Counted from the first letter of the stretch, positions 6,507 through 15,031 are shown. The stretch: 64,000 nt of DNA from Pontibaca salina (GCF_016307205.1 NZ_JAEIJD010000006.1:141644-205643); one strand, 5' to 3'. The notes: generated by a model from the letters alone, not told the origin. Translations and numbers: made by a program.

Positions 6507-8204
6507 ATGATCTCCCGCCGCGATTTTCTTCAGGTTTCCATGGCAGCCTCGGCGCTAGTTGGCGCATCGGGCTTTGGCAACTGGTCCCGACTGGCCGCGC
6601 AGCAGCGGCTGACGCAGGATCAGCTGCTGGAGTTTGACAGCTTTGGCAATGTGACTCTAATCCATATGTGCGACCTGCACGCACAGCTCAAGCCGATCTG
6701 GTTCCGTGAGCCGGAAATTAACCTAGGGGTCGGTGAGAACAAGGGCCTTGTGCCCCATATTACCGGCGCAGATTTCCGCCGCCTGTACGGAATCGAAGAC
6801 GGCAGCCCCAGCCATTACGCATTGACCTACAATGATTTCTCGGCTCTGGCGCATAGCTATGGCAAGATGGGCGGGCTGGATCGAGTGTCCACTGTCGTCA
6901 AGGCGATCCGCGCTGAACGCCCCGGTGCGTTGCTGCTCGACGCCGGCGATACATGGCACGGCTCCTACGGCTGTTATCACACGCAAGGGCAGGATGTGGT
7001 CAACGCGATGAACCTGCTGGAGCCAGACGCGATGACCTTCCATTGGGAGTTCACCCTCGGCTCCGAGCGGTTGCGCGAACTCGTCAATGGTCTGCCGTTC
7101 GCAGCGCTGGGGCAAAACATTTTTGACGCTGAGTGGGACGAGCCGACCGAGGAATTCCCGCCCTATACGTTCTTTGAGCGTGGCGGTGCCAAGATCGCGG
7201 TCATCGGTCAGGCGTTCCCCTATATGCCGATCGCGAACCCCGGCTGGATGTTCCCGGAATACAGCTTTGGTATCCGCGACCAGCGCATGCAGGAAATGGT
7301 CGACGAGGTGCGCGCTAAGGGTGCCGACGTCGTGGTTTGCCTAAGCCACAACGGCTTTGACGTGGACCGCAAGATGGCGGGCGTTGTGAACGGCATTGAC
7401 GTGATCCTGTCGGGCCACACCCACGATGCGCTGCCCGAGCCGGTGATCGTGAACGATACGGTGATCGTGGCCTCGGGCTCGAACGGCAAGTTCATCTCTC
7501 GGGTCGATCTCGACGTACAGAACGGACAGATGCTGGGCTTCCGGCACAAATTGATCCCGATCTTCTCGGATGTGATCGAAGCCGATCCAGAGATGGCCGC
7601 CCAGATCGACGCAGACCGCGCGCCATACGAGGACAAACTGACTGAAGTCATCGGCCAGAGTGAGGATCTGCTTTATCGTCGCGGTAACTTCAACGGCACT
7701 TGGGACGACCTGATTTGTCAGGCGCTCCTATCCGAACGCGATGCCGAGATCGCCATGTCGCCCGGCGTGCGTTGGGGGCCGTCGATCCTGCCTGGTGCAG
7801 ACATCACCCGCGAGGACATCTGGAACGTCACTTCGATGACATATCCCAAAGCCTACCGGACTGAAATGACCGGCGAATATATCAAGGTCGTGATGGAAGA
7901 TGTGGCCGATAACCTGTTCAACCCTGATCCTTACTATCAGCAGGGCGGCGACATGGTGCGGGTTGGCGGCATGGGCTACCGGATTGACGTCTCGAAGCCT
8001 CAAGGCGAGCGGATCAGCAATCTCACACTGCTGGCCACAGGCGAAGCGATTGATCCAGAGCGCAGCTATGTGGTCGCCGGTTGGGCCTCGGTCAACGAGG
8101 GCACGGAAGGCCCCGATATCTGGGATGTGGTCGAGGCGCATATCGCCAAACAGGGCACCGTGAGCACCCCGCCTAACACCAGCGTCGAAGTCGTCGGCGC
8201 ATAA
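6507..8204 (+). CDS. soxB: SoxB, sulfate thiol esterase (SoxY sulfanylsulfate hydrolase)
   Basis: 565 residues of the calcineurin-like/5'-nucleotidase fold with a twin-arginine signal (SRRDFLQVSMAASAL). Metal-binding motifs visible are MCDLHAQLKP (near residue 55), LLDAGDTWHGS (near 145), the SoxB-typical HWEFTLG in place of the usual GNHE, LSHNGFD, and LSGHTHD (near 308). SoxB is a dinuclear manganese enzyme that hydrolyses the terminal sulfonate from SoxY-bound thiosulfate, releasing sulfate. ATG 6507 follows AGAAAGAGAGCCAGAG. It sits behind its own operator-like site and likely starts a soxBCD transcript. Confidence 0.96.
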   Translation: MISRRDFLQVSMAASALVGASGFGNWSRLAAQQRLTQDQLLEFDSFGNVTLIHMCDLHAQLKPIWFREPEINLGVGENKGLVPHITGADFRRLYGIEDGSPSHYALTYNDFSALAHSYGKMGGLDRVSTVVKAIRAERPGALLLDAGDTWHGSYGCYHTQGQDVVNAMNLLEPDAMTFHWEFTLGSERLRELVNGLPFAALGQNIFDAEWDEPTEEFPPYTFFERGGAKIAVIGQAFPYMPIANPGWMFPEYSFGIRDQRMQEMVDEVRAKGADVVVCLSHNGFDVDRKMAGVVNGIDVILSGHTHDALPEPVIVNDTVIVASGSNGKFISRVDLDVQNGQMLGFRHKLIPIFSDVIEADPEMAAQIDADRAPYEDKLTEVIGQSEDLLYRRGNFNGTWDDLICQALLSERDAEIAMSPGVRWGPSILPGADITREDIWNVTSMTYPKAYRTEMTGEYIKVVMEDVADNLFNPDPYYQQGGDMVRVGGMGYRIDVSKPQGERISNLTLLATGEAIDPERSYVVAGWASVNEGTEGPDIWDVVEAHIAKQGTVSTPPNTSVEVVGA

Positions 8205-8232
8205 CTAACACTTGTAAATGAGGAGCCTGAAC

Positions 8233-9516
8233 ATGTCTGACACGTTCAAGGGTAAAGGCGCATCGCGCCGCGCGTTCCTGCGCGGTAGCGTCGCCGCCGT
8301 AGCCGGCGCGGCAGCCGCCGGAAGCGCACGGGCGGCAACGCCCGATCCGCTGATCACCGAGGTCCAGGATTGGGCCAGCGGCTTTGGCGCGCCGGTTGAC
8401 GACGCGCCCTATGGTCTGCCGATCCGCTTCGAGAGCGATGTGGTGCGCCGCAATGTGCCCTGGCTGACGGCGGATACGATCTCGTCGATCAACTTTACGC
8501 CGATTCACGCGCTGGACGGCACGATCACCCCGCAAGGCTGTGCCTTCGAGCGGCACCATTCCGGTGCCATTGAGCTCAAAAAGGAAGATTACCGCCTGAT
8601 GATCAACGGGCTCGTCGATACGCCGCTGGTCTTTACCTACGAGGATCTCGAACGGTTCCCGCGGGAAAATCACGTCTATTTCTGCGAATGCGCCGCGAAC
8701 TCCGGCATGGAGTGGGCAGGCGCACAGCTAAACGGCGCCCAATTCACTCACGGGATGATCCACAACATGGAATATTCCGGTATTCCGTTGCGCACGCTGC
8801 TGGAAGAAGCAGGTCTCGGGGCGGCGGGTGATCTGTCCGACAAATGGGTCTATGTCGAAGGCGCTGATGCGTCGTCGAATGGCCGCTCAATCCCGATGGA
8901 AAAGGCACTCGACGACGTGCTGGTTGCGTTCAAGGCGAACGGCGAAGCGCTGCGTATGGAACATGGCTATCCCGTGCGGCTGGTGGTGCCGGGTTGGGAA
9001 GGCAACATGTGGCTCAAGTGGCTGCGTCGCATCGAAGTGATGGACGGGCCGGTTGAGGCACGCGAGGAAACCTCGAAATATACCGACCTGTTGGCAGACG
9101 GTGTTGCGCGCAAGTGGACCTGGGTGATGGATGCGAAATCGATCATCACCGCGCCCAGCCCGCAAATGCCGATAAACCACGGCCCGGGTGCCTTGGTAAT
9201 CACCGGTCTGGCATGGAGCGGCCACGGGCGCATTACGCGCGTGGATGTTTCGAAGGACGGTGGCAAGACTTGGGAGACCGCGCGTCTGGCCCGCGAGAGT
9301 GAGACCAAGGCGCTGACCCGCTTTTATCTCGACACCGAATGGGATGGCTCGGAGATGCTTTTGCAGTCGCGCGCCATTGACGAGACCGGTTATGTCCAGC
9401 CGACCAAAGCGCAACTGCGCGAAATTCGCGGTCTGAACTCCATCTATCACAACAACGCCATCCAGACATGGCACGTGGATTCCAATGGTGAGGCGGAAAA
9501 TGTCGAAGTATCTTAA
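8233..9516 (+). CDS. soxC: SoxC, molybdopterin subunit of sulfane dehydrogenase
   Basis: 427 residues of the sulfite-oxidase family. A twin-arginine-type signal (ASRRAFLRGSVAAVAG) is followed by the Moco domain with the expected cysteine ligand in YFCECAANSG (near residue 150) and a C-terminal dimerisation domain. SoxCD removes six electrons from the sulfane sulfur on SoxY in the periplasm, allowing complete oxidation of thiosulfate to sulfate without sulfur globules. ATG 8233 is preceded by GAGGAGCCTGAAC. An in-frame ATG at 8218 lies upstream of that site and is less likely. The gene overlaps soxD by 17 bases. Confidence 0.95.
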   Translation: MSDTFKGKGASRRAFLRGSVAAVAGAAAAGSARAATPDPLITEVQDWASGFGAPVDDAPYGLPIRFESDVVRRNVPWLTADTISSINFTPIHALDGTITPQGCAFERHHSGAIELKKEDYRLMINGLVDTPLVFTYEDLERFPRENHVYFCECAANSGMEWAGAQLNGAQFTHGMIHNMEYSGIPLRTLLEEAGLGAAGDLSDKWVYVEGADASSNGRSIPMEKALDDVLVAFKANGEALRMEHGYPVRLVVPGWEGNMWLKWLRRIEVMDGPVEAREETSKYTDLLADGVARKWTWVMDAKSIITAPSPQMPINHGPGALVITGLAWSGHGRITRVDVSKDGGKTWETARLARESETKALTRFYLDTEWDGSEMLLQSRAIDETGYVQPTKAQLREIRGLNSIYHNNAIQTWHVDSNGEAENVEVS

Positions 9517-10540
9517 CCTGAGCGCGGCGGCGCTCATCCTCTCGGGCCTCACTGCGCCGGCGCTGGCCGACGGCTTCGGGCTGGGGCGTGAGGCGCTGCC
9601 CGAAGAAGTCGCGGCGTGGGATGTTGCTGTGCGCCCAGACGGCACCGGCTTGCCTGAAGGATCGGGCGATGTGTGGACCGGCGAAGAAGTGTTTACCGAT
9701 TACTGTGCAGCCTGTCACGGTGACTTTGCCGAAGGGGTCGACAACTGGCCGCAACTGGCGGGTGGGCGAAACACGCTGACCGACGATCGTCCGGTGAAGA
9801 CGGTGGGCTCCTACTGGCCCTATCTGTCGACCGTGTGGGACTATGTGAACCGCTCGATGCCATTTGGCGCGGCGCAGACCCTGAGCGCCGACGAGGTCTA
9901 CGCAATCACCGCCTATATCCTTTATTCCAACGACATCGTGGGTGATGATTTCGTGCTCAGCCACGAGAATTTCCTTGATGTGGAAATGCCCAATGCTGAC
10001 GGGTTCATCGTCGACGATCGGCCCGAAACGGAATACCCGTTGTTTAGCACCGAGCCGTGCATGGAGAACTGCAAGGAGAGCGTGGAAATCACCATGCGAG
10101 CCAGCATTCTTGACGTGACGCCGGATGAGGGCAATGAGGACGCGGCGCAAGACGAAGCACAGGACGAAGCCGCTGCAGCACCCGCTGCGGACGAAACCAC
10201 GACCGCAGCGCTTGACGCTGCATTGGTGGCCGAGGGTGAGAACGTGTTCCGCCAGTGCCGCGCCTGTCACCAGGTGGGCGACGGCGCCAAGAACCGGGTT
10301 GGCCCGATGCTAAACGGTATCGTCGGTGCCCCTGTGGGCGCGGTTGACGGCTTCAACTATTCCAAAGCCATGGCTGAAGCCGGGCAAAATGGGATGGTCT
10401 GGACGGAAGATGAGCTGAAACTTTTCCTGGCTAATCCTCGCGAACATATGAAGGGAACAAAGATGTCCTTCGCCGGATTGCGCAAGGACGATGATCTCGC
10501 CGCAATGGTCGAGTATTTGAAATCTTTCCCAGCAGAATGA
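9500..10540 (+). CDS. soxD: SoxD, diheme cytochrome c subunit of sulfane dehydrogenase
   Basis: 346 residues with a signal peptide (cleavage near PALADG, residue 24) and two c-heme motifs, CAACH (residues 69-73) and CRACH (about 252). An acidic, alanine-rich linker (DEAQDEAAAAPAADE) separates the two domains. SoxD accepts electrons from SoxC and passes them toward a cytochrome c. The second domain ends with a typical cytochrome c tail (KGTKMSFAGLRKDDDLAAMVEYLKS, split here only for reading) supplying a methionine ligand. The start lies inside the end of soxC, indicating translational coupling. Confidence 0.94.
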   Translation: MSKYLNLSAAALILSGLTAPALADGFGLGREALPEEVAAWDVAVRPDGTGLPEGSGDVWTGEEVFTDYCAACHGDFAEGVDNWPQLAGGRNTLTDDRPVKTVGSYWPYLSTVWDYVNRSMPFGAAQTLSADEVYAITAYILYSNDIVGDDFVLSHENFLDVEMPNADGFIVDDRPETEYPLFSTEPCMENCKESVEITMRASILDVTPDEGNEDAAQDEAQDEAAAAPAADETTTAALDAALVAEGENVFRQCRACHQVGDGAKNRVGPMLNGIVGAPVGAVDGFNYSKAMAEAGQNGMVWTEDELKLFLANPREHMKGTKMSFAGLRKDDDLAAMVEYLKSFPAE

Positions 10541-10545
10541 TCAAG

Positions 10546-10571
10546 CGCGCGCCGGCCCATGCTGGCGCGCG
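10546..10571. other. strong hairpin after soxD without U-run
   Basis: CGCGCGCC (10546-10553) pairs with GGCGCGCG (10564-10571), extended inward by one G-U and one G-C pair. No T-run follows, so it may be a transcript-stabilising hairpin or a factor-dependent terminator between soxD and the DUF302 gene. Confidence 0.5.
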
Positions 10572-10631
10572 GCTCCGGTTTCTGGCAAGCTATGCGCCAT
10601 CGCTATTGCCAATGAAGGAGTTACGCCTCTC

Positions 10632-11066
10632 ATGAAAAAACTATTTGGTCCCGTCATCGCGTTGTGTATCGCTGCGGCGCCTGCGCTCGCAGAGGATCAG
10701 GTCATCACGCGAAGCTATGACGGTAGCTATGAAGACGCGCTTTTCAGCCTTGAGAATGCGATCGTCAACCGGGGCTTGGTGATTGATCATCGCAGCAGCG
10801 TCGGTGACATGTTGGAGCGTACCCGTGCCGATATCGGCGGCGAAAAAATCTTCGACTCAGCAGATGTTTTCCTGTTTTGCTCGGCGCAGATCTCGCGTCA
10901 GGTGATGGAGACCGACCCGGCGAATATCGCCTATTGCCCTTACGGAATCTTTGTGACGAACCGTGACGGTGAGATCGAAATCGGCTATCGCAGTTACCCT
11001 GATGAATCCATGGACGCAGTTGAAGAGCTGCTTGATGAGATCGTCGCGGACGCGACCGCGTTTTAA
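10632..11066 (+). CDS. exported DUF302-domain protein
   Basis: 144 residues with a signal peptide (MKKLFGPVIALCIAAAPALA) and a DUF302-like body: SYEDALFSLENAIVNRGLVIDH, ADVFLFCSAQISRQVME and AYCPYGIFVTNRDGE. Two cysteines (in FLFCSA and AYCPY) remain in the mature protein. DUF302 proteins have no agreed function; several are exported and lie in redox or sulfur gene neighbourhoods. ATG 10632 has AAGGAGTTACGCCTCTC upstream. It follows soxD by 91 bases in the same direction, so it may be an accessory periplasmic component of the sulfur island. That role is inferred from position. Confidence 0.7.
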   Translation: MKKLFGPVIALCIAAAPALAEDQVITRSYDGSYEDALFSLENAIVNRGLVIDHRSSVGDMLERTRADIGGEKIFDSADVFLFCSAQISRQVMETDPANIAYCPYGIFVTNRDGEIEIGYRSYPDESMDAVEELLDEIVADATAF

Positions 11067-11531
11067 GAGCCTGCACAGCATCGGCCCATTTGCGCTTGAT
11101 ACAGGCTCAAAACGACTGGGACCAAGGTTTCCAACAGCCATCTGGCATCCAGCATTGGTCCGGTGGACTTTGCGGTTATCCATAAAGGTTTGCGGGCTCT
11201 TGTTCGGCACTGCGAGCAAGCTCCGACAAAATTGGCGAGGCTTTTCCCGCCTCGCCAATTAGCGCTTTTCTCGGGCTGCGTTGCTGCGGTGTGGCCGCGA
11301 TAAACCGCCCAGAACTTACCTGAAATATTTTCCGCACCACCCGCTTTTTTTTGGGGGTGAGGAAGCGGGACGAGGGGTCTCGGTCTTGCCAGCGACAAGC
11401 TCCGGATATTCAGCCCGGATTTATCGGATGATGAGGCAAGACCAATATGCTTTAGCAAGGAAGTTCAGGGCAGTAGCACGGCTATAGGACGTGTTGCCCC
11501 GACATTTCCGTTCAATCAGCGGCGCTTGCCG
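11067..11531. other. 465-base gap with a 12-bp perfect hairpin (11230-11260)
   Basis: No convincing gene on either strand. It contains AATTGGCGAGGC (11230-11241) perfectly paired with GCCTCGCCAATT (11249-11260) across a 7-base loop. AGCGCTTTT follows, so the hairpin may terminate transcription coming from the DUF302 gene. The rest looks like degraded sequence between convergent units. Confidence 0.55.
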
Positions 11532-12476
11532 TCACTCCCATTCCATTTGCTCGTAAACGCGGCCCGCGTTCTTGGTGGCCAGTTCATCGAAGGTATCGAG
11601 CAGGGTATAGGGCGATTGATCGACGTAGTAGGCGTCGGTTAGGTCACCGCCCGCGTCGATATGTTCGCGGATCTGGCCGCGCAGATATTCGAGATAGCCC
11701 TTAGTGTATTTGCGCACCTGCGCCATGTTGGTTGGATGGCCATGGCCGGGGATCACATAGGTCGCGCCGAGCGGTTCGAAAGCGTTGTCCCAAGTCTCCA
11801 GCCAATCCGCAGTGTTGGTATTCTCGAAGATTGGCAGCATCCGTTCGTGAAACGCCATGTCTCCGGAGATCACCAGCGATTGCTTGGGCAGCCAGATAAC
11901 GATGTCACCGGGGCTATGCGCGGGGCCGAGATGGCGCGCTTCGATTCGGTAATCACCCAGTTCGATGATGTATTCATCCTCAAAGGTCTCGGTCGGCAGG
12001 ACCAGTTCGGTGCCTTCGCCCCGCTCTTTGTTGAGCCGCATCATATCGGCGAGCGATTGCGGCCCGTAGTTTTCGAATTCACGCGCGGCATCCACATGGG
12101 CGATGATCGGCACGCTCTGTTCAGCCCAATAGCCATTCCCGAGGGCGGCATGGCCTTGTCCGTTTTCATTGAAAACCGCGACAACCGGCTCGTCGGTGAC
12201 GGCACGGATCTCTTCGTGCAGTGCTTGCGCCAGCCCATAGGCCCCGCCGGCATTTACAACTACCACGCCCTCGCCGGTGACGATGAAGCTCAGGTTGTTG
12301 TTGTGGCCTGCGTTTTCATATGTGGGCGCTGCGGTGGCGCCGATAGCGGACCAGACGCCGGGAATGAACTCAACCGGCTTGGAATAAAGCAGCGAGCCGG
12401 GATATTGATCGGCAATCTTCTCACTGGCTGCGGCGGGCAGGGCGAGAAGAGCGAGCGCAAAAGCGAGACGTAACAT
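11532..12476 (-). CDS. exported metallo-beta-lactamase-fold protein, SoxH-like, with degenerate metal site
   Basis: 314 residues with a signal peptide (residues 1-18, ALPAAAS). The MBL fold is seen in IVTGEGVVVVNAGG, in HLGPAHSPGDIVIW with LVISGDMAF, and in TYVIPGHGHP. At the position of the family's HxHxDH metal motif it reads N103-E-N-G-Q-G-H109, so only the last histidine survives. Later ligands (His in GPAHSPGD, Asp in SGDM, His in PGHGHP) are present. Proteins of this kind accompany sox genes (soxH) and quinoprotein systems. It overlaps the preceding MBL gene by one base and is co-transcribed with it. Function is unknown; it may bind one metal or act differently from a hydrolase. Confidence 0.75.
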   Translation of the reverse strand: MLRLAFALALLALPAAASEKIADQYPGSLLYSKPVEFIPGVWSAIGATAAPTYENAGHNNNLSFIVTGEGVVVVNAGGAYGLAQALHEEIRAVTDEPVVAVFNENGQGHAALGNGYWAEQSVPIIAHVDAAREFENYGPQSLADMMRLNKERGEGTELVLPTETFEDEYIIELGDYRIEARHLGPAHSPGDIVIWLPKQSLVISGDMAFHERMLPIFENTNTADWLETWDNAFEPLGATYVIPGHGHPTNMAQVRKYTKGYLEYLRGQIREHIDAGGDLTDAYYVDQSPYTLLDTFDELATKNAGRVYEQMEWE

Positions 12477-13384
12477 CAGATTTCCTCCGGAACAAAAATA
12501 TAACCAGCACCATGTTTTTCGGCACGGCCGAGTCCGCCGGGCAGGTGGAACCCGATAAGGCGCATTTTCTCGGCGCTGATTTGATCAAAGAGACGCAGAC
12601 GCGTGGCAATACCGGTTTCAGGATCTTGGTCGGCGCTTGAAGGCCAGTCCGGATGATCAAAGGCCAGATGATGATTGCCGATGGCATCGCCCACCACAAG
12701 CAGCGTTTCGCTACCTTGGTTAACCGCAAAGGCCATGTGCCCCGGTGTATGGCCGAAGCTGGCCAAGGCTGTGACGCCGGGCAGGATGTTTTCGCCGTCT
12801 TTGATCGGGGTCATGCGGTCGGCGATCGCTTCGAGTCGTCGCTTGGCCCCTATTGCAAAGGATTGCCGCTCGGCACCAATAGTGTCGACAGTATCGTCCG
12901 CGAGCCAGTAATCGCGCTCCTTAGTGCCGATATAATACTCTGCGTTGGAAAACAGTGGTTCGTCAAAATCGTCCAGCAGGCCCCAGATATGGTCAGGATG
13001 TCCATGAGTGATCACAACGTCGGTGATATCTTCAGGCGCGAGGCCTAAAGCGTCGAGCGCTGCGTCAAGCTTTCCGGCGCTGGGTTGAAAGTCGGGGCCA
13101 GCACCTGCGTCGAACAGAACCACATGATCGCCGTGGCGCAGAAGCGTCAGATTGCATTCTGGAGTCAGCGTTTCATCAGAGAGACCGTGTTTCGCGATGA
13201 TCGGGGCGACATCCTGCGAGGGCAGGGCGCCGAAGGTGAGATCAACCGGGAGGGTCAAGTGCCCGTCACTGAGGGTGTCCACCCGCATTTCGCCCAAAGC
13301 CAGACTTGACCAGACAGGGCCGGCGCTGGCCAGCCCGGCGGCAGCACCCAGCCCGGTAAGTAGCTCCCTACGTGTCAGCACCAT
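12476..13384 (-). CDS. exported metallo-beta-lactamase-fold hydrolase with intact metal site
   Basis: 302 residues with a twin-arginine-like signal (LTRRELLTGLGAAAGL). The full dinuclear metal motif is present: THGHPDH (His127, His129, Asp131, His132), then FGHTPGH (near 212), VVGDAIGNHH and a C-terminal GFHLPGG. Length and layout match exported MBL hydrolases of the lactonase/thiol-esterase type. In other sulfur systems MBL enzymes act as persulfide dioxygenases or thioesterases, but no diagnostic residue lets me choose. An operator-like element shared with soxB lies about 34 bases upstream. It is the first gene of a two-gene unit with the degenerate MBL protein. Confidence 0.8.
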   Translation of the reverse strand: MVLTRRELLTGLGAAAGLASAGPVWSSLALGEMRVDTLSDGHLTLPVDLTFGALPSQDVAPIIAKHGLSDETLTPECNLTLLRHGDHVVLFDAGAGPDFQPSAGKLDAALDALGLAPEDITDVVITHGHPDHIWGLLDDFDEPLFSNAEYYIGTKERDYWLADDTVDTIGAERQSFAIGAKRRLEAIADRMTPIKDGENILPGVTALASFGHTPGHMAFAVNQGSETLLVVGDAIGNHHLAFDHPDWPSSADQDPETGIATRLRLFDQISAEKMRLIGFHLPGGLGRAEKHGAGYIFVPEEI

Positions 13385-13400
13385 CCCGTGCCCTCCATTT

Positions 13401-13424
13401 CACAATATCGTATGCGAATATGTA
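13401..13424. promoter_or_regulatory. putative SoxR operator upstream of the MBL-fold gene pair
   Basis: On the plus strand the element reads CACAATATCG then TATGCGAATATGTA. On the coding strand this gives ACATATTCGCATACG, matching ACATATACGCAT upstream of the DsrE-like gene. It is centred about 34 bases before the start at 13384, a position compatible with repression. Assignment to SoxR is inference from the shared motif. Confidence 0.45.
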
Positions 13425-13562
13425 GGAGTAGGGCGTGAATGGCAAGCTGCTCATGATGGCTTTGGGCTGTCGTTTAGCGGCAGGACGGCGGACGGCAGAC
13501 AGGGCTAAAACATTGCTCGGACACCGCGCGATTGGCTTGGAAGGCTGCAAAAGGACGGTTCT

Positions 13563-13593
13563 GAAAAGAGGGCCCGAATTGCTGCCGGGCCCT
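13563..13593 (-). terminator. intrinsic terminator for the DsrE-like gene
   Basis: Read on the minus strand, AGGGCCCG (13593-13586) pairs with CGGGCCCT (13576-13569) across a 9-base loop and is followed by CTTTTC. It lies just after the stop of the gene ending at 13615. Confidence 0.7.
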
Positions 13594-13614
13594 GCACTAA
13601 ATCACTTCGGAACT

Positions 13615-14076
13615 TCAAGGTTTGATATAGGTATAGCCTTGGGCTTGCAGATGAGCGAGTTCGGCCACCCCTGACGGGACGATATCGGATTCCCAGACAT
13701 CATAAAGGTCTTCGTCAAAGCTGATATCTCGACCCTCAAGCGTGTTGTTACAAACCTCAAAGGCGACGCCCTGTGATTTCAATGAGCCGACGATAGTTTG
13801 CAAAGTATCGTCTTCGTTAGCGTTCATTAATAGGTTCACACCATTACCATGCAGCACCACCTTTAGATCAAGGTTGTCGGCACCAACCGCGTTGATATGG
13901 TTTTGTATATTGCGCATGGCGCTCTTGTAACCGGTCGACTGATCCCCGCCTTTGTCATTGATATGATATACAACTTTCTGTGTGCCATAGCCTTCCGCCA
14001 CGACGTCACTGGCCGAGATAAATGAAAACGCAATCGTAGCGCTAAGCGCCACAATGAGCATGTGCAGACGAGTCAA
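13615..14076 (-). CDS. exported DsrE-like family protein
   Basis: 153 residues with an N-terminal export signal (MLIVALSATIAFSFISASDVVA). The mature part has the DsrE/DsrF-like fold signature of the COG1416 type: KVVYHINDKGG, LDLKVVLHGNGV, then FEVCNNTLEGRDI with one conserved cysteine (Cys109) and a closing IVPSGVAELAHLQAQGYTYIKP segment. DsrE-fold proteins bind sulfur or persulfide on such a cysteine. This one should act in the periplasm, where the Sox cycle runs. It shares an operator-like element with soxB, supporting membership in the sulfur regulon. Its precise partner is unknown. Confidence 0.78.
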   Translation of the reverse strand: MTRLHMLIVALSATIAFSFISASDVVAEGYGTQKVVYHINDKGGDQSTGYKSAMRNIQNHINAVGADNLDLKVVLHGNGVNLLMNANEDDTLQTIVGSLKSQGVAFEVCNNTLEGRDISFDEDLYDVWESDIVPSGVAELAHLQAQGYTYIKP

Positions 14077-14156
14077 TTTTGTTTCTCCCTTAAATATCGT
14101 CGGCGTTTGTCCTATGCCGACACCCTCATCTTACATACAAGATGGTGAATGAAAAC

Positions 14157-14179
14157 GTAAATGCGTATATGTGAATGCG
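14157..14179. promoter_or_regulatory. putative SoxR operator upstream of the DsrE-like gene
   Basis: The plus strand reads GTAAATGCGTATATGTGAAT followed by GCG. The complement begins CGCATTCACATAT, identical over 13 bases to the element before soxB. It lies 81-103 bases upstream of the gene starting at 14076. The assignment is inferential but the match is the best of the set. Confidence 0.5.
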
Positions 14180-14734
14180 AAGGCGCGACCTATTCACCTG
14201 TCGCGGTCGGAGTCTTGGCGAAGGCTCAAGACCGCTGCAGAGTGCGTTAAACCTGAAAGCGCGCGACGAAGACTTGCAACCATGCGGCGTGCTGCAGGTG
14301 AAGCGATGGCAGCCTGGTGCTGCCAAATATCAGTCGCGCCGGTCCTGGCTGCCAATAACACCGCAATTATTTGGTTTTTCCGGGACGATTAAGCGTGACT
14401 TCGTAACTCGGCTCGGGCCGCGTGAATAATTATTCGCCATTGCGGATCGATTCCAACATGACCGCATGCTGGCGCACAGCCATCAACGGTGTTTTTGATT
14501 TTGGTGTTTTGGCGCCGCTAAACGTGATCCGGCCCAAACATCGGTCCAGATCATCGAAGGACATCGGGAGCAATACTGGCTGCGCTGTCCTGTTGGGCGT
14601 AAAGTTTAGCAAATACTGTTATTGAGTTTCAGCAGTCATCGGGCGCTGCGTGTCAGCTTGTTGGCCGATCCAGCGCCCGCCTTGTGAGCGATTGGGCCGA
14701 GAACGGCGTTGACGTGTTAGAATATCACATCTAT
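14180..14734. other. 555-base gap before the cobalamin riboswitch
   Basis: Several short frames exist on both strands (for example 14430-14612 on the minus strand), but none has recognisable motifs or a convincing ribosome binding site. The promoter for the riboswitch transcript should lie near the right end. Nothing else identified. Confidence 0.5.
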
Positions 14735-14915
14735 ACGGCTGGCGACGGTTTTCCGATATCGGAATGAAAAGGGAATGCAGTGCGGGCGAAAAGTCCTATG
14801 CTGTAGCTGCCCCCGCAACTGTAGGCGGATAGTCTTTGCCAGAGGCCACTGGGGCGATCCCGGGAAGGCGGCAAAAGGCGCTGATCCGCGAGCCAGGAGA
14901 CCTGCCGTCAGCCGT
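14735..14915 (+). ncRNA. cobalamin (B12) riboswitch
   Basis: The conserved blocks appear in order: AAAAGGGAATGCAGTGCGG, GCTGCCCCCGCAACTGTA, GCCACTGGGGCGATCCCGGG with AAGGCG, and the B12 box GAGCCAGGAGACCTGCC. A closing P1 helix is visible: ACGGCTG (14735-14741) pairs with CAGCCGT (14909-14915). The element controls the receptor and transporter genes downstream; cobalamin binding is expected to reduce their expression. Confidence 0.95.
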
Positions 14916-15031
14916 TGTCACACGTGAACACATTGGGCGGGGTGTCCGATGCGGTAACCATCGGCCCATCTGCAAGGGGTGGCGAATGGCGCGTTTACGG
15001 TGACGGTGAAGTTATCGCTGGAGCCACATTC

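Noticed and set aside
11063..11458. 131-residue minus-strand frame in the gap after the DUF302 gene
   Set aside because: Reads through a perfect hairpin, has no domain, and composition looks non-coding.
14430..14612. 60-residue minus-strand frame in the gap before the riboswitch
   Set aside because: No ribosome binding site or motif; not distinguishable from chance.
14986..15003. Short leader peptide ATG 14986 with AAGGGG upstream
   Set aside because: Encodes only five residues before a stop; may be chance within the receptor leader, not supported further.
14915..15031. TTG start of the TonB receptor at 14915
   Set aside because: The codon lies in the closing helix of the cobalamin riboswitch, and the added residues show no export signal.
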